Below, in pieces: positions 16,101 through 23,253 of a stretch of DNA of 31,709 nucleotides. Position 1 is the first letter of the stretch, and every line of letters starts with the position of its first letter. The translations under genes and the position numbers were made by a program. Origin of the DNA: a virus; the IMG/VR virus record IMGVR_UViG_3300020435_000129, positions 1 to 31,709 of that record; one strand, given 5' to 3'. The notes under the pieces were generated by a model, which did no database searches, was not told the origin of the DNA, and worked only from the letters and a program-made list of their open reading frames with translations.

Positions 16101-17189
16101 TCACCAACTTATTATTATCTTTAGTGTGTTGAGTGTTTTCGGATTGGTTACTACATTAACAGTAAATTTTGCAGCCTCTAAAATACTTATAAACCTGTAT
16201 ACAAAGTCTCTTTCATGGGACTTCACAGGGCTCCTGTATGCTTGCCAGTAAGGTGTAGATGTTGGCGTGCTAACATTTACAACAGGCTCTAAAATAGCTG
16301 GTGCAGGGTTTGTATGGAACTCACTCGGGGTAACGGTAATTGTATCGTGTACTGAATACTCGCTGCCACCCGACAACAAGGTAACACCTATAATTTCACC
16401 CGCAGCCGAAAACAAGGGCTTAAACTTAGCGCCGGAGCCTGTACGGCTAGACATGCGCACACGGCACTGGATAGGGCTGTAACCAGAGCCACCACTCTTT
16501 ACCGCTATCGACTTGATACGGCCGTTTTCAGTGTGTATGGCACCTGCGGCAAACCCTTTGCCTGCCGGGTGGGAAACAACAATGCTAGGTAAGCGTGTCG
16601 AGTATCCTGTACCAGGGGCAGATACACTTACATTTACTATGCCTCCCTGAGAATCAACCTCAGATATCTGCGCTGATGCGCCGAAACCAGTCGGGTGATC
16701 TATAATGATATCGGAACCAACCGTGTAGCCGGTTCCTGCTTTAGTGGGCACCACCTTTAGTACTGCGCCGGTATCACTAGCGACCACGGTAAACTCGGCT
16801 GACGTGTGCTCGTCCTCGGTAAAACGGACTGGCGGGTAGGCTTTAGCTATTACAGGGTAATAGCCTGAACCAGGCTCTACTACATCTACTCTAGTTATAG
16901 CGCCCTGGCTATCAACGTTCACTTTAAACTTGGCGCCATATCCGATAGAGTGTTCGACTCGTACGTTAGCAGGGATAGGCGACAAGTTCTTGCCGCCACT
17001 TAAGATGTTAACTGATTCAACAAAACCAGATGTTTCAGTGAGGTGCGTGCCTGAGTCAATTACTACGGAACGGTTTCCTGCATGATGTGCATCGAGTATC
17101 ATTTTCTCAGCAACATTCAAGTCATCCATCAACATCGCACTATACGGCTTTACATTGTCAAGCTCGTCAGCACTGAAGCACAGGCGCAT
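16101..17189 (-). CDS. Virion protein with GSGY repeats
   Basis: This 362-residue protein has five repeats of the form G-x-I-x-x-V-x-V-x-x-x-G-(S/T)-G-Y, about 45 residues apart. They are: GAITRVDVVEPGSGYY, GAVLKVVPTKAGTGYTV, GGIVNVSVSAPGTGYST, GRIKSIAVKSGGSGYSP and GEIIGVTLLSGGSEYSV. The last copy has lost the GxGY core. This repeat is common in phage and other secreted structural proteins and forms a beta stalk or decoration; T4-like cyanophages carry it in tail or baseplate proteins. GAGG lies six bases before the ATG. A C-terminal 60-residue part (SPVKSHERDF onward) is not repetitive. Confidence 0.65.
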   Translation of the reverse strand: MRLCFSADELDNVKPYSAMLMDDLNVAEKMILDAHHAGNRSVVIDSGTHLTETSGFVESVNILSGGKNLSPIPANVRVEHSIGYGAKFKVNVDSQGAITRVDVVEPGSGYYPVIAKAYPPVRFTEDEHTSAEFTVVASDTGAVLKVVPTKAGTGYTVGSDIIIDHPTGFGASAQISEVDSQGGIVNVSVSAPGTGYSTRLPSIVVSHPAGKGFAAGAIHTENGRIKSIAVKSGGSGYSPIQCRVRMSSRTGSGAKFKPLFSAAGEIIGVTLLSGGSEYSVHDTITVTPSEFHTNPAPAILEPVVNVSTPTSTPYWQAYRSPVKSHERDFVYRFISILEAAKFTVNVVTNPKTLNTLKIIISW

Positions 17190-17192
17190 ACA

Positions 17193-17513
17193 CTACCTCA
17201 TTTCTTTTTTTGCAAATTGTGAAGATTTTTTGCGAACCGCATCTCGAGCGGTTTCTTCGTCACCTACGTCAATAGCAAGATCGGATCCAAACGAAATCGT
17301 ATCAACCGTCACCGTGCCTATTATGTCAGACCCGGATAGCATATCAACAATCATTTCAGGTGTAACTTGTACACCTGTCATGTCATGCATATACTGAACG
17401 GCAACAGAAGTATCAATCTCTTCTTGTCCCTGTGCTCGTTGGCGTAAGATGAAATTCTCTAACTCGGCTCGCAAATTATCGTCGCTTTCGTTGATAATTT
17501 CATCTATGCGCAT
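17193..17513 (-). CDS. Hypothetical small acidic protein
   Basis: This 106-residue protein starts MRIDEIINESDDNLRAELEN and ends KKSSQFAKKEMR. The first half is helical and acidic. The middle is a short beta region (IIGTVTVDTISFGSDLAIDV). The start overlaps the stop of the 234-residue gene as TAATG, so the two are translationally coupled. The acidic start and basic end, and the place among late genes, would fit an assembly or core protein. I do not recognise the family. Confidence 0.6.
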   Translation of the reverse strand: MRIDEIINESDDNLRAELENFILRQRAQGQEEIDTSVAVQYMHDMTGVQVTPEMIVDMLSGSDIIGTVTVDTISFGSDLAIDVGDEETARDAVRKKSSQFAKKEMR

Positions 17514-18217
17514 TATGCGTCGTCCTTCATTCCGCGGTCGCCGCCAAGCTCTAATTCGGGAGCATCAGTACCGTCACTATCAAGGTCAGGTGTATCGCCT
17601 TCTTCATCATCGCTGTCGTCACCGCCAAGACTGTCGTAATCCATCATATCACTGTCCGAGCTAATAGGTGTGCCAGAAGATAAGTCATCAGCAGCGCCTG
17701 ATAATTCTTCATAGCTAGCTTGAAGCGTGTCAGTCAGGCCTTCCAAATTAGATTTAGCAAGATTGTAAAACGCTTTGGCTTGGTCTTCACCGAATTTATT
17801 CTTAATCTCTTCAGTGATATAGATCAAGTCAGTGGCAACCATCTTTGCCACTTTCTCATACATGTTCTGAATGTCGCCACTTAGTGCTTTTGCAGCAACA
17901 AGGACTTCCGCTTGATCAACGTTTTCGTTAAGTTGCTTTTCGTTGTTTGCGACGGTGTCAATCCACTGTCTAAATTCGTTTAACTCTTTCATACCAATTC
18001 GGCCGTCCTTAATTTGTTTCGATATAACAGAACCCGCCTCTTTAATAAGACCGTTCATTGCGATCTTAATAACCGAGTCGTTTCTGTTCTCATGGATTTT
18101 TTTAAATGCGTAACTAACAGCATCCTTGATATCACTGATTTTAGAATCAGGTCTAATCTTAGGCATGTTTTTGCCGAAGTTAACTTTTTCACTAAGGTAT
18201 AGTGAATCTACTTTCAT
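17513..18217 (-). CDS. Helical protein with acidic C-terminal tail, candidate assembly protein
   Basis: This 234-residue protein has a long helical body (about residues 25-190). A highly acidic, low-complexity tail follows (about 190-225), rich in Asp, Ser and Gly, with runs such as GGDDSDDEEGDTPDLDSD. Many phage scaffolding, core and packaging proteins have such tails, which can contact basic partners. The operon also encodes a very basic protein upstream (18564-19043). No family is recognised. It overlaps its neighbours by 4 bases on one side and 1 on the other. Confidence 0.62.
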   Translation of the reverse strand: MKVDSLYLSEKVNFGKNMPKIRPDSKISDIKDAVSYAFKKIHENRNDSVIKIAMNGLIKEAGSVISKQIKDGRIGMKELNEFRQWIDTVANNEKQLNENVDQAEVLVAAKALSGDIQNMYEKVAKMVATDLIYITEEIKNKFGEDQAKAFYNLAKSNLEGLTDTLQASYEELSGAADDLSSGTPISSDSDMMDYDSLGGDDSDDEEGDTPDLDSDGTDAPELELGGDRGMKDDA

Positions 18218-18564
18218 AATACGTCCGCCTCTAAAAACTTTTCAGCATTAAGCTTATTTACTTCATCACGGATGCGAGCAATGTTTTGGTACAGGCGTCT
18301 CTTGTACATGCCGGCCATTTGCGCAGAGTCTTCAGCCAATACGTAATTAGCCGAATTATCGTAAAACATGACGTCAGTGGTATACTTGCCGTAATACCGA
18401 TCGTCGTTGATTAAGGACGGCACCAGGAAGGTGTACCCACTATTATACGCAGAAACAAGGGCTTTAGCCGTGTCTTCCAAAAAGATGTTAGTGTGTACCT
18501 CTCCACCGTTGGTTACTGTGAAGCCGTATGGTGTTTCGCCGTATGATGCACAAGATGTTTTCAT
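18214..18564 (-). CDS. Hypothetical protein
   Basis: This 116-residue protein starts MKTSCASYGETPYGFTVTNG. It has a beta-rich front half and a C-terminal helix (MAGMYKRRLYQNIARIRDEV). No motif is recognised. Its ATG overlaps the stop of the basic protein upstream by one base (TGATG), and its stop overlaps the next start as ATGA, so it is tightly coupled to both. Judged real from packing and strand. Confidence 0.6.
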   Translation of the reverse strand: MKTSCASYGETPYGFTVTNGGEVHTNIFLEDTAKALVSAYNSGYTFLVPSLINDDRYYGKYTTDVMFYDNSANYVLAEDSAQMAGMYKRRLYQNIARIRDEVNKLNAEKFLEADVL

Positions 18565-19043
18565 CAGTTCTCCCGATCGTTGAGTCTTGCGACTCGTTTG
18601 CTTGCTGGATTTATTCTTTTTGTTCTTTTAGCTTTGCGTGACATTGTGCGGCCTTTTGTAGCTTGGTTTCGCTTCATAGTGACGCGCTTTTTAATGTCAA
18701 TCGGTTTATGACAGGTAGCAGGGTCAGACACAATGCGGCCTTTACGGAGGCCACTAGTGCATCTGAATTTACGCACCACGGAGTCGCCTACGCGACTCCA
18801 GACACGTCTTGCTTCGTTTATAGAAGTTTTGATACCAAGCGGCAGAGCGCCTAGATCTTCTACTTCGAAAACGATACTGCCATTGACTCTATTATACATA
18901 GCAACCACTTCTCCGTCTACCGAAATTGCTTCACAAAGTCGATTACTTTCTATGAGTTTGCCATCGTTAAAATGAGTTTTTAGTTCAAGCCATTTACTTT
19001 CAATAAAGTTAACACGGCCGCCTGTTAGTTCTTCAAGTAGCAT
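18564..19043 (-). CDS. Phage protein with strongly basic C-terminal third
   Basis: The first 95 residues of this 159-residue protein form a compact domain. The last 65 are very rich in Lys and Arg: RKFRCTSGLRKGRIVSDPAT, then CHKPIDIKKRVTMKR and SRKAKRTKRINPASKRV. I recall a similar tail, with the RCTSGPRKGR and NPASKRV elements, in conserved hypothetical proteins of T4-like cyanophages. The tail probably binds nucleic acid. The two cysteines (CTSG and ATCHK) could bind a metal or form a pair. It may be a head-internal or DNA-associated protein, but this is inference. Overlaps the gene before by 11 bases. Confidence 0.65.
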   Translation of the reverse strand: MLLEELTGGRVNFIESKWLELKTHFNDGKLIESNRLCEAISVDGEVVAMYNRVNGSIVFEVEDLGALPLGIKTSINEARRVWSRVGDSVVRKFRCTSGLRKGRIVSDPATCHKPIDIKKRVTMKRNQATKGRTMSRKAKRTKRINPASKRVARLNDREN

Positions 19044-19437
19044 AAATCCCTACCGCTGCATTTGCTTTTTCTGATAACCTTAATCTACCACCATCGTATA
19101 GGATTAAGTTATCGAGGTTCTCCCGTATCCACCACAGCTTGTCTTCGCCTCTAGAAAACGCGTCAGCGTGCTCGAATCCTAGTACAAAGGCAGTTCCTCT
19201 GCCTTTTAAATCGCATACATCATTGAGGTCAAGTACAGTATACGGTTCTACTATCACATGTGGTTGACATCTAAGGCCTATTGCTTGTAATATAATCGAG
19301 AAGTTCTTTTGCGACGCCTGTTTGAAGTCTCCGCTATTAGAAACTTCAACTCCGCCCCTGCCGTGTCTCCCATTTGATCTACAATAAAAAACTATTTTCT
19401 CACGTATATCAAGGGATGCATAATCATGTGTGGCCAT
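19033..19437 (-). CDS. Hypothetical protein, first gene of a late operon
   Basis: This 134-residue protein starts at ATG 19437 (MATHDYASLDIREKIVFY), with GGGAG eight bases upstream; the in-frame GTG at 19455 lies inside the promoter-like element and is unlikely to be used. The middle contains KNFSIILQAIGLRCQPHVIV, and the end is LSEKANAAVGIYAT. No motif is recognised. A CTAAATA element and the strong terminator of the previous unit show that transcription restarts here. The operon may run on to the nrd genes. Confidence 0.62.
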   Translation of the reverse strand: MATHDYASLDIREKIVFYCRSNGRHGRGGVEVSNSGDFKQASQKNFSIILQAIGLRCQPHVIVEPYTVLDLNDVCDLKGRGTAFVLGFEHADAFSRGEDKLWWIRENLDNLILYDGGRLRLSEKANAAVGIYAT

Positions 19438-19456
19438 TATGAGCTCCCGTTTCACT

Positions 19457-19463
19457 TATTTAG
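19457..19463 (-). promoter_or_regulatory. Late-promoter-like element CTAAATA
   Basis: CTAAATAAGTG on the minus strand lies 20 bases before the ATG at 19437 and directly after a strong terminator. It shares the CTAAATAAGT string with the element before 21048. Confidence 0.45.
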
Positions 19464-19492
19464 TATTAAATGTTCACCGAACTCAGGGCACA

Positions 19493-19520
19493 AAAAAAGC
19501 GGACCAAAGTCCGCTTTTTT
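19493..19520 (-). terminator. Strong intrinsic terminator
   Basis: A perfect 12-bp inverted repeat (19493-19504 with 19509-19520) encloses a 4-base CAAA loop. The stem is GCGGAC/GTCCGC flanked by six A and six T residues, so it can work in both directions. It lies 14 bases after the stop of the 151-residue virion-like gene and is the strongest terminator in the window. Confidence 0.93.
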
Positions 19521-19533
19521 ATGAAGTAAAATA

Positions 19534-19989
19534 TTACTTGAAGTGACGCGCAGTAGCTGGGCGGTGTTCGCCGTCGTGGCCTTCTACTAAGTCAGCAGCA
19601 GTAGCCGCATCTAAGCCAGAGAATACAGCGAATGTCGCCGTAAACGTAGCAGAGATCGGGTTGCCTGCATTGTCTAGACCGTCAACTGCTTCAGCTTGTA
19701 AGCCTTCAATTTCAAGGCTAGTTGCTGGATCGTCTACGTAGAAGCCTTGGCCAGTGCCTAGGATAACGTCTACTTTAGACGCAGTGCCTGCATCGTCAAG
19801 GTACATAGGACCAATACCAGTAACAACTGCACGAGTACCAAGAACGCGTAGCGCTTTTTCAAGTACAGAATCACGAACACCGAAAGCTGAGCTTGAAATG
19901 TCAGAATCGAATGTTAGTGTAACAAAGTACATTGGTTCTACGAACATACCTTCTTGTACTGAACCTTTAGTGTATACATCAAATGCCAT
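19534..19989 (-). CDS. Probable abundant virion protein
   Basis: This 151-residue protein starts at ATG 19989 (MAFDVYTKGSVQEGMFVEP), with GGAGAT nine bases upstream. A longer in-frame reading would start at a poor site inside the gap. The protein is rich in Ala, Gly, Thr and Asp with alternating strands (YFVTLTFDSD, VVTGIGPMYL, KVDVILGTGQ, ATFTATFAVF). It has its own promoter-like element, good ribosome site and a very strong terminator, as expected for a highly made structural protein. It could be a tube, head-decoration or other coat protein. I see no clear match to T4 gp19. Confidence 0.6.
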   Translation of the reverse strand: MAFDVYTKGSVQEGMFVEPMYFVTLTFDSDISSSAFGVRDSVLEKALRVLGTRAVVTGIGPMYLDDAGTASKVDVILGTGQGFYVDDPATSLEIEGLQAEAVDGLDNAGNPISATFTATFAVFSGLDAATAADLVEGHDGEHRPATARHFK

Positions 19990-20039
19990 GATTAAAAATC
20001 TCCATAATCTTTTGTGGGCTTGTGCCCTTTTCACATATT

Positions 20040-20046
20040 TATTTAG
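20040..20046 (-). promoter_or_regulatory. Late-promoter-like element CTAAATA/AATAAATA
   Basis: GCTAAATAAATATG on the minus strand contains both CTAAATA and AATAAATA, the latter one base from the T4 late core TATAAATA. It lies about 50 bases before the ATG at 19989. A short GGGC/GCCC hairpin follows in the leader. Confidence 0.45.
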
Positions 20047-20061
20047 CGCCGACGGCTAATA

Positions 20062-21048
20062 TTATTTCTTTTGCTTGCCAAGTTGACGTAAACGCGCAGA
20101 TATCTGATACGCCAGTGTCAAGTCGTTCATTAACTCGGCAAGGTCCATCCTTACTCGACTAGCAGATTCTGGACTTAAAGACTTCTGGCCTTTCAGAGAC
20201 TTGTTAACCATAACTAGTCTGCTTGCCACACTATTTAAGAACGCGGCCACTGTGTCACTGCTATTTTTAGGCGAAACACTAAACGGCTTTCCAAGTTTCT
20301 TCTCGAAATCACCCAGCTTCATCATCGCAACAGATTCATCAATCGGACTGGTACGAAGCACTTTGCTCAGCGCTGCCCCAATCGGCTTTATCTTTTCGAA
20401 CGTACCGGCGATGTCCGCCTCTATCTCAGGAGAAATAGTATACGGTAGTTCGTGAGATAGGTTGTGGCCGGAAACTTTATCGCTTGCCACAATTGCGCCA
20501 GACAACAGTTCTTTGAACATAGGCGCTGCGTCGATATCAGCTTCAAAAGCTTCTATCATTTCACACATTTCACGTATACGGCGTATGGTAGCCATATTCT
20601 CTCTTAGATCTTCTAAGAAGCTCACGTTCTTTTGTATTTTCACATCCTTACAAAGAGCACTAAACTCGTCAAATACCTGGCTAAGGCACGCACAGCCATC
20701 CACACCTACTACTTCGGGATCGTTTATATTAAACGACATAGGATCAGCTAGGCCAAGGCGGCCAGTGGACATATAGTCTAGATTCTTCTTAAAGTCGATA
20801 ATACCTTCTTTTACGATAGCTTGCTTGTTGCTTGCTTTCTTTTTAGGGGCAGGTTCTTGCATGCTGTACTCTACACTTTCTGATAAATCAGAATGTTGAA
20901 GGAACTTGGTAAATTTAGCAGCATAATCAGCGTCCAGTGCAAGTTCACGGTCGCCTTCAAATTTAGAATTCTCAGAAAGAATGGGATGCGACATATATGT
21001 GTCCATCGCCGCTTCTGACAAAAATTTAATTTTAATGTATTTGTTCAT
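20062..21048 (-). CDS. Hypothetical late protein, helical
   Basis: This 328-residue, mostly helical protein starts MNKYIKIKFLSEAAMDTYM. A lysine-rich linker (EPAPKKKASNKQ) at about 66-77 separates the first part from the rest. The C-terminal third (ASRVRMDLAELMNDLTLAYQ) is a long helix. The linker and helical build could suit an internal head or assembly protein, but there is no recognisable motif. It has a CTAAATA element upstream and its own short leader, and lies just before the abundant-protein gene. Confidence 0.6.
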   Translation of the reverse strand: MNKYIKIKFLSEAAMDTYMSHPILSENSKFEGDRELALDADYAAKFTKFLQHSDLSESVEYSMQEPAPKKKASNKQAIVKEGIIDFKKNLDYMSTGRLGLADPMSFNINDPEVVGVDGCACLSQVFDEFSALCKDVKIQKNVSFLEDLRENMATIRRIREMCEMIEAFEADIDAAPMFKELLSGAIVASDKVSGHNLSHELPYTISPEIEADIAGTFEKIKPIGAALSKVLRTSPIDESVAMMKLGDFEKKLGKPFSVSPKNSSDTVAAFLNSVASRLVMVNKSLKGQKSLSPESASRVRMDLAELMNDLTLAYQISARLRQLGKQKK

Positions 21049-21075
21049 TATGGTACCTAGATAGTTTAATAAACT

Positions 21076-21082
21076 TATTTAG
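21076..21082 (-). promoter_or_regulatory. Late-promoter-like element CTAAATA
   Basis: GACTAAATAAGTTT on the minus strand lies 28 bases before the ATG at 21048, between a weak hairpin and the gene. It has the same CTAAATAAGT string as the element at 19457. Confidence 0.45.
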
Positions 21083-21093
21083 TCTTAATGAAC

Positions 21094-21120
21094 AAGAGGC
21101 GAGTGTTAGTCCCGCCTCTT
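21094..21120 (-). terminator. Hairpin overlapping a stop codon, possible terminator
   Basis: AAGAGGCG (21094-21101) and CGCCTCTT (21113-21120) form an 8-bp stem with an 11-base loop. The second arm encodes the last residues of the gene ending at 21106. The T run after it is poor (CTTGTT), so termination would be weak. Confidence 0.45.
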
Positions 21121-21813
21121 CTGTCTGCCTACTTGGTACCCTGTAAGGGCGGCTAGTGCTACAGCTGAAAGAGTGTCAACAGTAGTGCCGGCGTCTTGCA
21201 TCTTAGCCGGTATTAGTGGATCGAAATAAGGCAATATCTCTAAACGAGGATTATACCTGCGCAATAGCATCTTGGCGTCTTTGTAAGCATAAACTCGCTG
21301 AACCGGTGTGATTTCCGCCAGCTGGATAACCTTACGCCTAAGACGCTTAATCTTCTTGTCACTTATTAATAACATGCTTTCAAATGAAAACAGATAAAAG
21401 CTTAGTTTTGATTTAGTAACAGGCATATCACCGCGCAACATTTTAAAATAGTCAATCAAATGGCGCTGTGAATGTTTCGTTGTTTCGTTATTGTACTTGT
21501 ACTTGGGGTTGTTGCCCAGTACAGTTGCACACATAAGAGCAACGTCGTTCAACCGGGTGTATGCTTTGTTGAAGTTTTTATACACAAGTGCTTCGTCAGC
21601 GTACTGTGCGATTGCCTTGTGGCTCTGGCGCTCTTGGACAAGCATAGCCATAGACACCAGTGTCAAATACAACATCTCACACAACGTCTTATAACTATAC
21701 TTATTCAATCCAGTTAGCGTGTAAAAGAAGCCGCGGGCTTCTGATAATTCAGAAACTAACGACTCGCTTTTTGTTTCGTTGAAGGGCCACTGCTTGGTGT
21801 AATTATCGGCCAT
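21106..21813 (-). CDS. Hypothetical helical protein with hydrophobic C terminus
   Basis: This 235-residue protein starts at ATG 21813 (MADNYTKQWPFNETKSE), which overlaps the previous gene by 11 bases and has CAGGT close upstream. It is mainly helical, with a hydrophobic stretch near residues 45-58 (TLCEMLYLTLVSMAML) and a short one near the end (TLSAVALAALTGYQVG) followed by RQKRRD. The latter could be a membrane or packing helix. No family is recognised. It follows the nucleotidyltransferase gene and is translationally coupled to it. Confidence 0.6.
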   Translation of the reverse strand: MADNYTKQWPFNETKSESLVSELSEARGFFYTLTGLNKYSYKTLCEMLYLTLVSMAMLVQERQSHKAIAQYADEALVYKNFNKAYTRLNDVALMCATVLGNNPKYKYNNETTKHSQRHLIDYFKMLRGDMPVTKSKLSFYLFSFESMLLISDKKIKRLRRKVIQLAEITPVQRVYAYKDAKMLLRRYNPRLEILPYFDPLIPAKMQDAGTTVDTLSAVALAALTGYQVGRQKRRD

Positions 21814-22711
21814 TACCTGTCCCCATATACTTCGCAACCTCTGGCGGATATTCGAAGTCACCGCCTGCTAAATCAGGTTTGGTGTCAAAGTTCCTAGCCA
21901 TAGTCCTAAACACCGACTCGGCCGCATCTGCGGTGTAGTACTTTTTAACCGCGGCGATAAGACTCTCAGCACTGTCTAGTACCTTAGCATCTGCCTTGCC
22001 CTGGAAAAGAACATCAGCAATCCCTTTGGCGTCAGTTACAGGTTCACTAATAACCTTGTCATCCTGCTTTTTAACCCACCCGCCGGTGGCCTTTTTACGG
22101 GAGGTTCTTTCTACTTTCACTAACCCGTCCTTAGGACTCCACTTCCAGCGGATAATCTTAACCGGGCGGCCATAGCTATCTATCTCGTCACTTGATTGAC
22201 GATCAACATGCGCGGCTATACTAGCTATCGCCAAGTTGCGATGTGTTCCTTTCAATTTAGAATCCTTAGAAGACGGCGAATGAAAATAAAGTTTAAGCCA
22301 TTCAGGGTTACCGAATATAAAGTCCACCTGCACATATCCTGTGCGGGGCTGCCTCTTGTCCTTTTTAGGATTGTAGCCCTGGATCTTAACCGCGGTTGTT
22401 ATTAAGCCACCTACTTGACGCACGTTTTCTTGACCTAGTACTTTCTTTAGCCTTTCGATAAACTTTCCTAGTTCTTCCGGGTTTTTAGGCTTAAGTGCAA
22501 TATCGACATCACCACTGTACTCTTTTTTGCCAACTGATCCAAGCACATGTGAACCTAGATCGGGTATTTGAAGGACTTGAGCCAACCCGTTAATAGTAGG
22601 TTCTATTTCACTTATATGAATGGCGCCGACGTTACTGAAGGCGTTGCCGCCCTCAGTTAGAAGCATAGCGCTGTACGACTGTTTTAATCCCGAAATATCT
22701 TCTAAAAACAC
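21803..22711 (-). CDS. Polymerase-beta-type nucleotidyltransferase
   Basis: This 302-residue protein has the polymerase-beta superfamily motif: VLGSVGKKEYSGDVDIAL gives G58-S59 and the D68-x-D70 metal pair, and D130 in YVQVDFIF fits the third carboxylate. Such enzymes transfer a nucleotide to RNA, DNA, protein or a small molecule; the target here cannot be told. The start is GTG at 22711, with AAGGA nine bases upstream; the next in-frame ATG is 15 codons on and would remove the conserved-looking start. It sits two genes after a ligase-like gene. Confidence 0.78.
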   Translation of the reverse strand: MFLEDISGLKQSYSAMLLTEGGNAFSNVGAIHISEIEPTINGLAQVLQIPDLGSHVLGSVGKKEYSGDVDIALKPKNPEELGKFIERLKKVLGQENVRQVGGLITTAVKIQGYNPKKDKRQPRTGYVQVDFIFGNPEWLKLYFHSPSSKDSKLKGTHRNLAIASIAAHVDRQSSDEIDSYGRPVKIIRWKWSPKDGLVKVERTSRKKATGGWVKKQDDKVISEPVTDAKGIADVLFQGKADAKVLDSAESLIAAVKKYYTADAAESVFRTMARNFDTKPDLAGGDFEYPPEVAKYMGTGNGR

Positions 22712-22720
22712 AGGTATTCC

Positions 22721-23209
22721 TTAATCTGTATTACCGCTGAACGACTGCAATTCAGATTTCAAAATAGTTATGAACGTGTCGAGGTCAAACTCACGACTGC
22801 CGGGCAACGATCGTATAAGGGTTAGTATTTCGTCGTCATAATCGTCGTTTTCTAGCGCATCTACAAGTGCGCGGGCTTGCGGATATTCCAGGTTGTACTC
22901 TTTAACGAAGTACTCAGCATCAGGGTTATTATCAGTAACAATAGCCGATCCTGGGCGGTATGTTTTTTCAGATACAGATTTTATGTCACTTTCAGCCTGA
23001 CTGATTAGCGATTCAATGTCGTGGCCGGTACGGCGACGAATGGTCGAAAAATCACCCATTCCCTCAACAACAAGTCTCTCGTTACGGTTAACGATACGAA
23101 AGCGTTTCTGTGGGTCATTGTACATAGTGGTGGCTTTTGAGTCCATATCTAGGTTTAGATTGAACTCAGCCAGTTTAGCTCGGTTGTATTTCCTATTTCT
23201 TATTGGCAT
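22721..23209 (-). CDS. Hypothetical protein between ligase-like and nucleotidyltransferase genes
   Basis: This 162-residue protein starts MPIRNRKYNRAKLAEFNLNL, with GGAG seven bases upstream. The N terminus is basic, the middle has FRIVNRNERLVVEGMGDF, and the C-terminal 70 residues are acidic and helical (ALVDALENDDYDDEILTLIR). No motif is recognised. It begins a new transcript after a hairpin and a TTAAATA element, and its stop lies 9 bases before the nucleotidyltransferase start, so the two are probably co-expressed. Confidence 0.62.
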   Translation of the reverse strand: MPIRNRKYNRAKLAEFNLNLDMDSKATTMYNDPQKRFRIVNRNERLVVEGMGDFSTIRRRTGHDIESLISQAESDIKSVSEKTYRPGSAIVTDNNPDAEYFVKEYNLEYPQARALVDALENDDYDDEILTLIRSLPGSREFDLDTFITILKSELQSFSGNTD

Positions 23210-23221
23210 GTATAACTCCGA

Positions 23222-23246
23222 AAATAAGGTTTCTTATACCTTATTT
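23222..23246 (-). terminator. Hairpin, possible weak terminator overlapping a promoter-like element
   Basis: AAATAAGGT (23222-23230) and ACCTTATTT (23238-23246) pair over 9 bp with a 7-base loop, and the minus-strand transcript ends in four T residues. The stem is A/T rich. One arm overlaps the TTAAATA element at 23242-23248, so the site may end the ligase-like transcript and start the next. Confidence 0.5.
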
Positions 23247-23248
23247 AA
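23242..23248 (-). promoter_or_regulatory. Late-promoter-like element TTAAATA
   Basis: TTAAATAAGGTA on the minus strand lies 33 bases before the ATG at 23209. It differs from the CTAAATA elements by its first base. Confidence 0.35.
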
Positions 23249-23253
23249 GGAAG

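Noticed and set aside
16101-17189. GSGY repeats as DNA-level tandem repeats
   Set aside because: The units are similar as protein but their DNA is not repetitive, so they are old protein repeats rather than a recent sequence repeat.
19990-20034. Longer N terminus (MKRAQAHKRLWRFLI) for the 151-residue virion-like protein
   Set aside because: The extension runs through the leader hairpin and begins close after the promoter-like element. ATG 19989 has a strong GGAGAT site.
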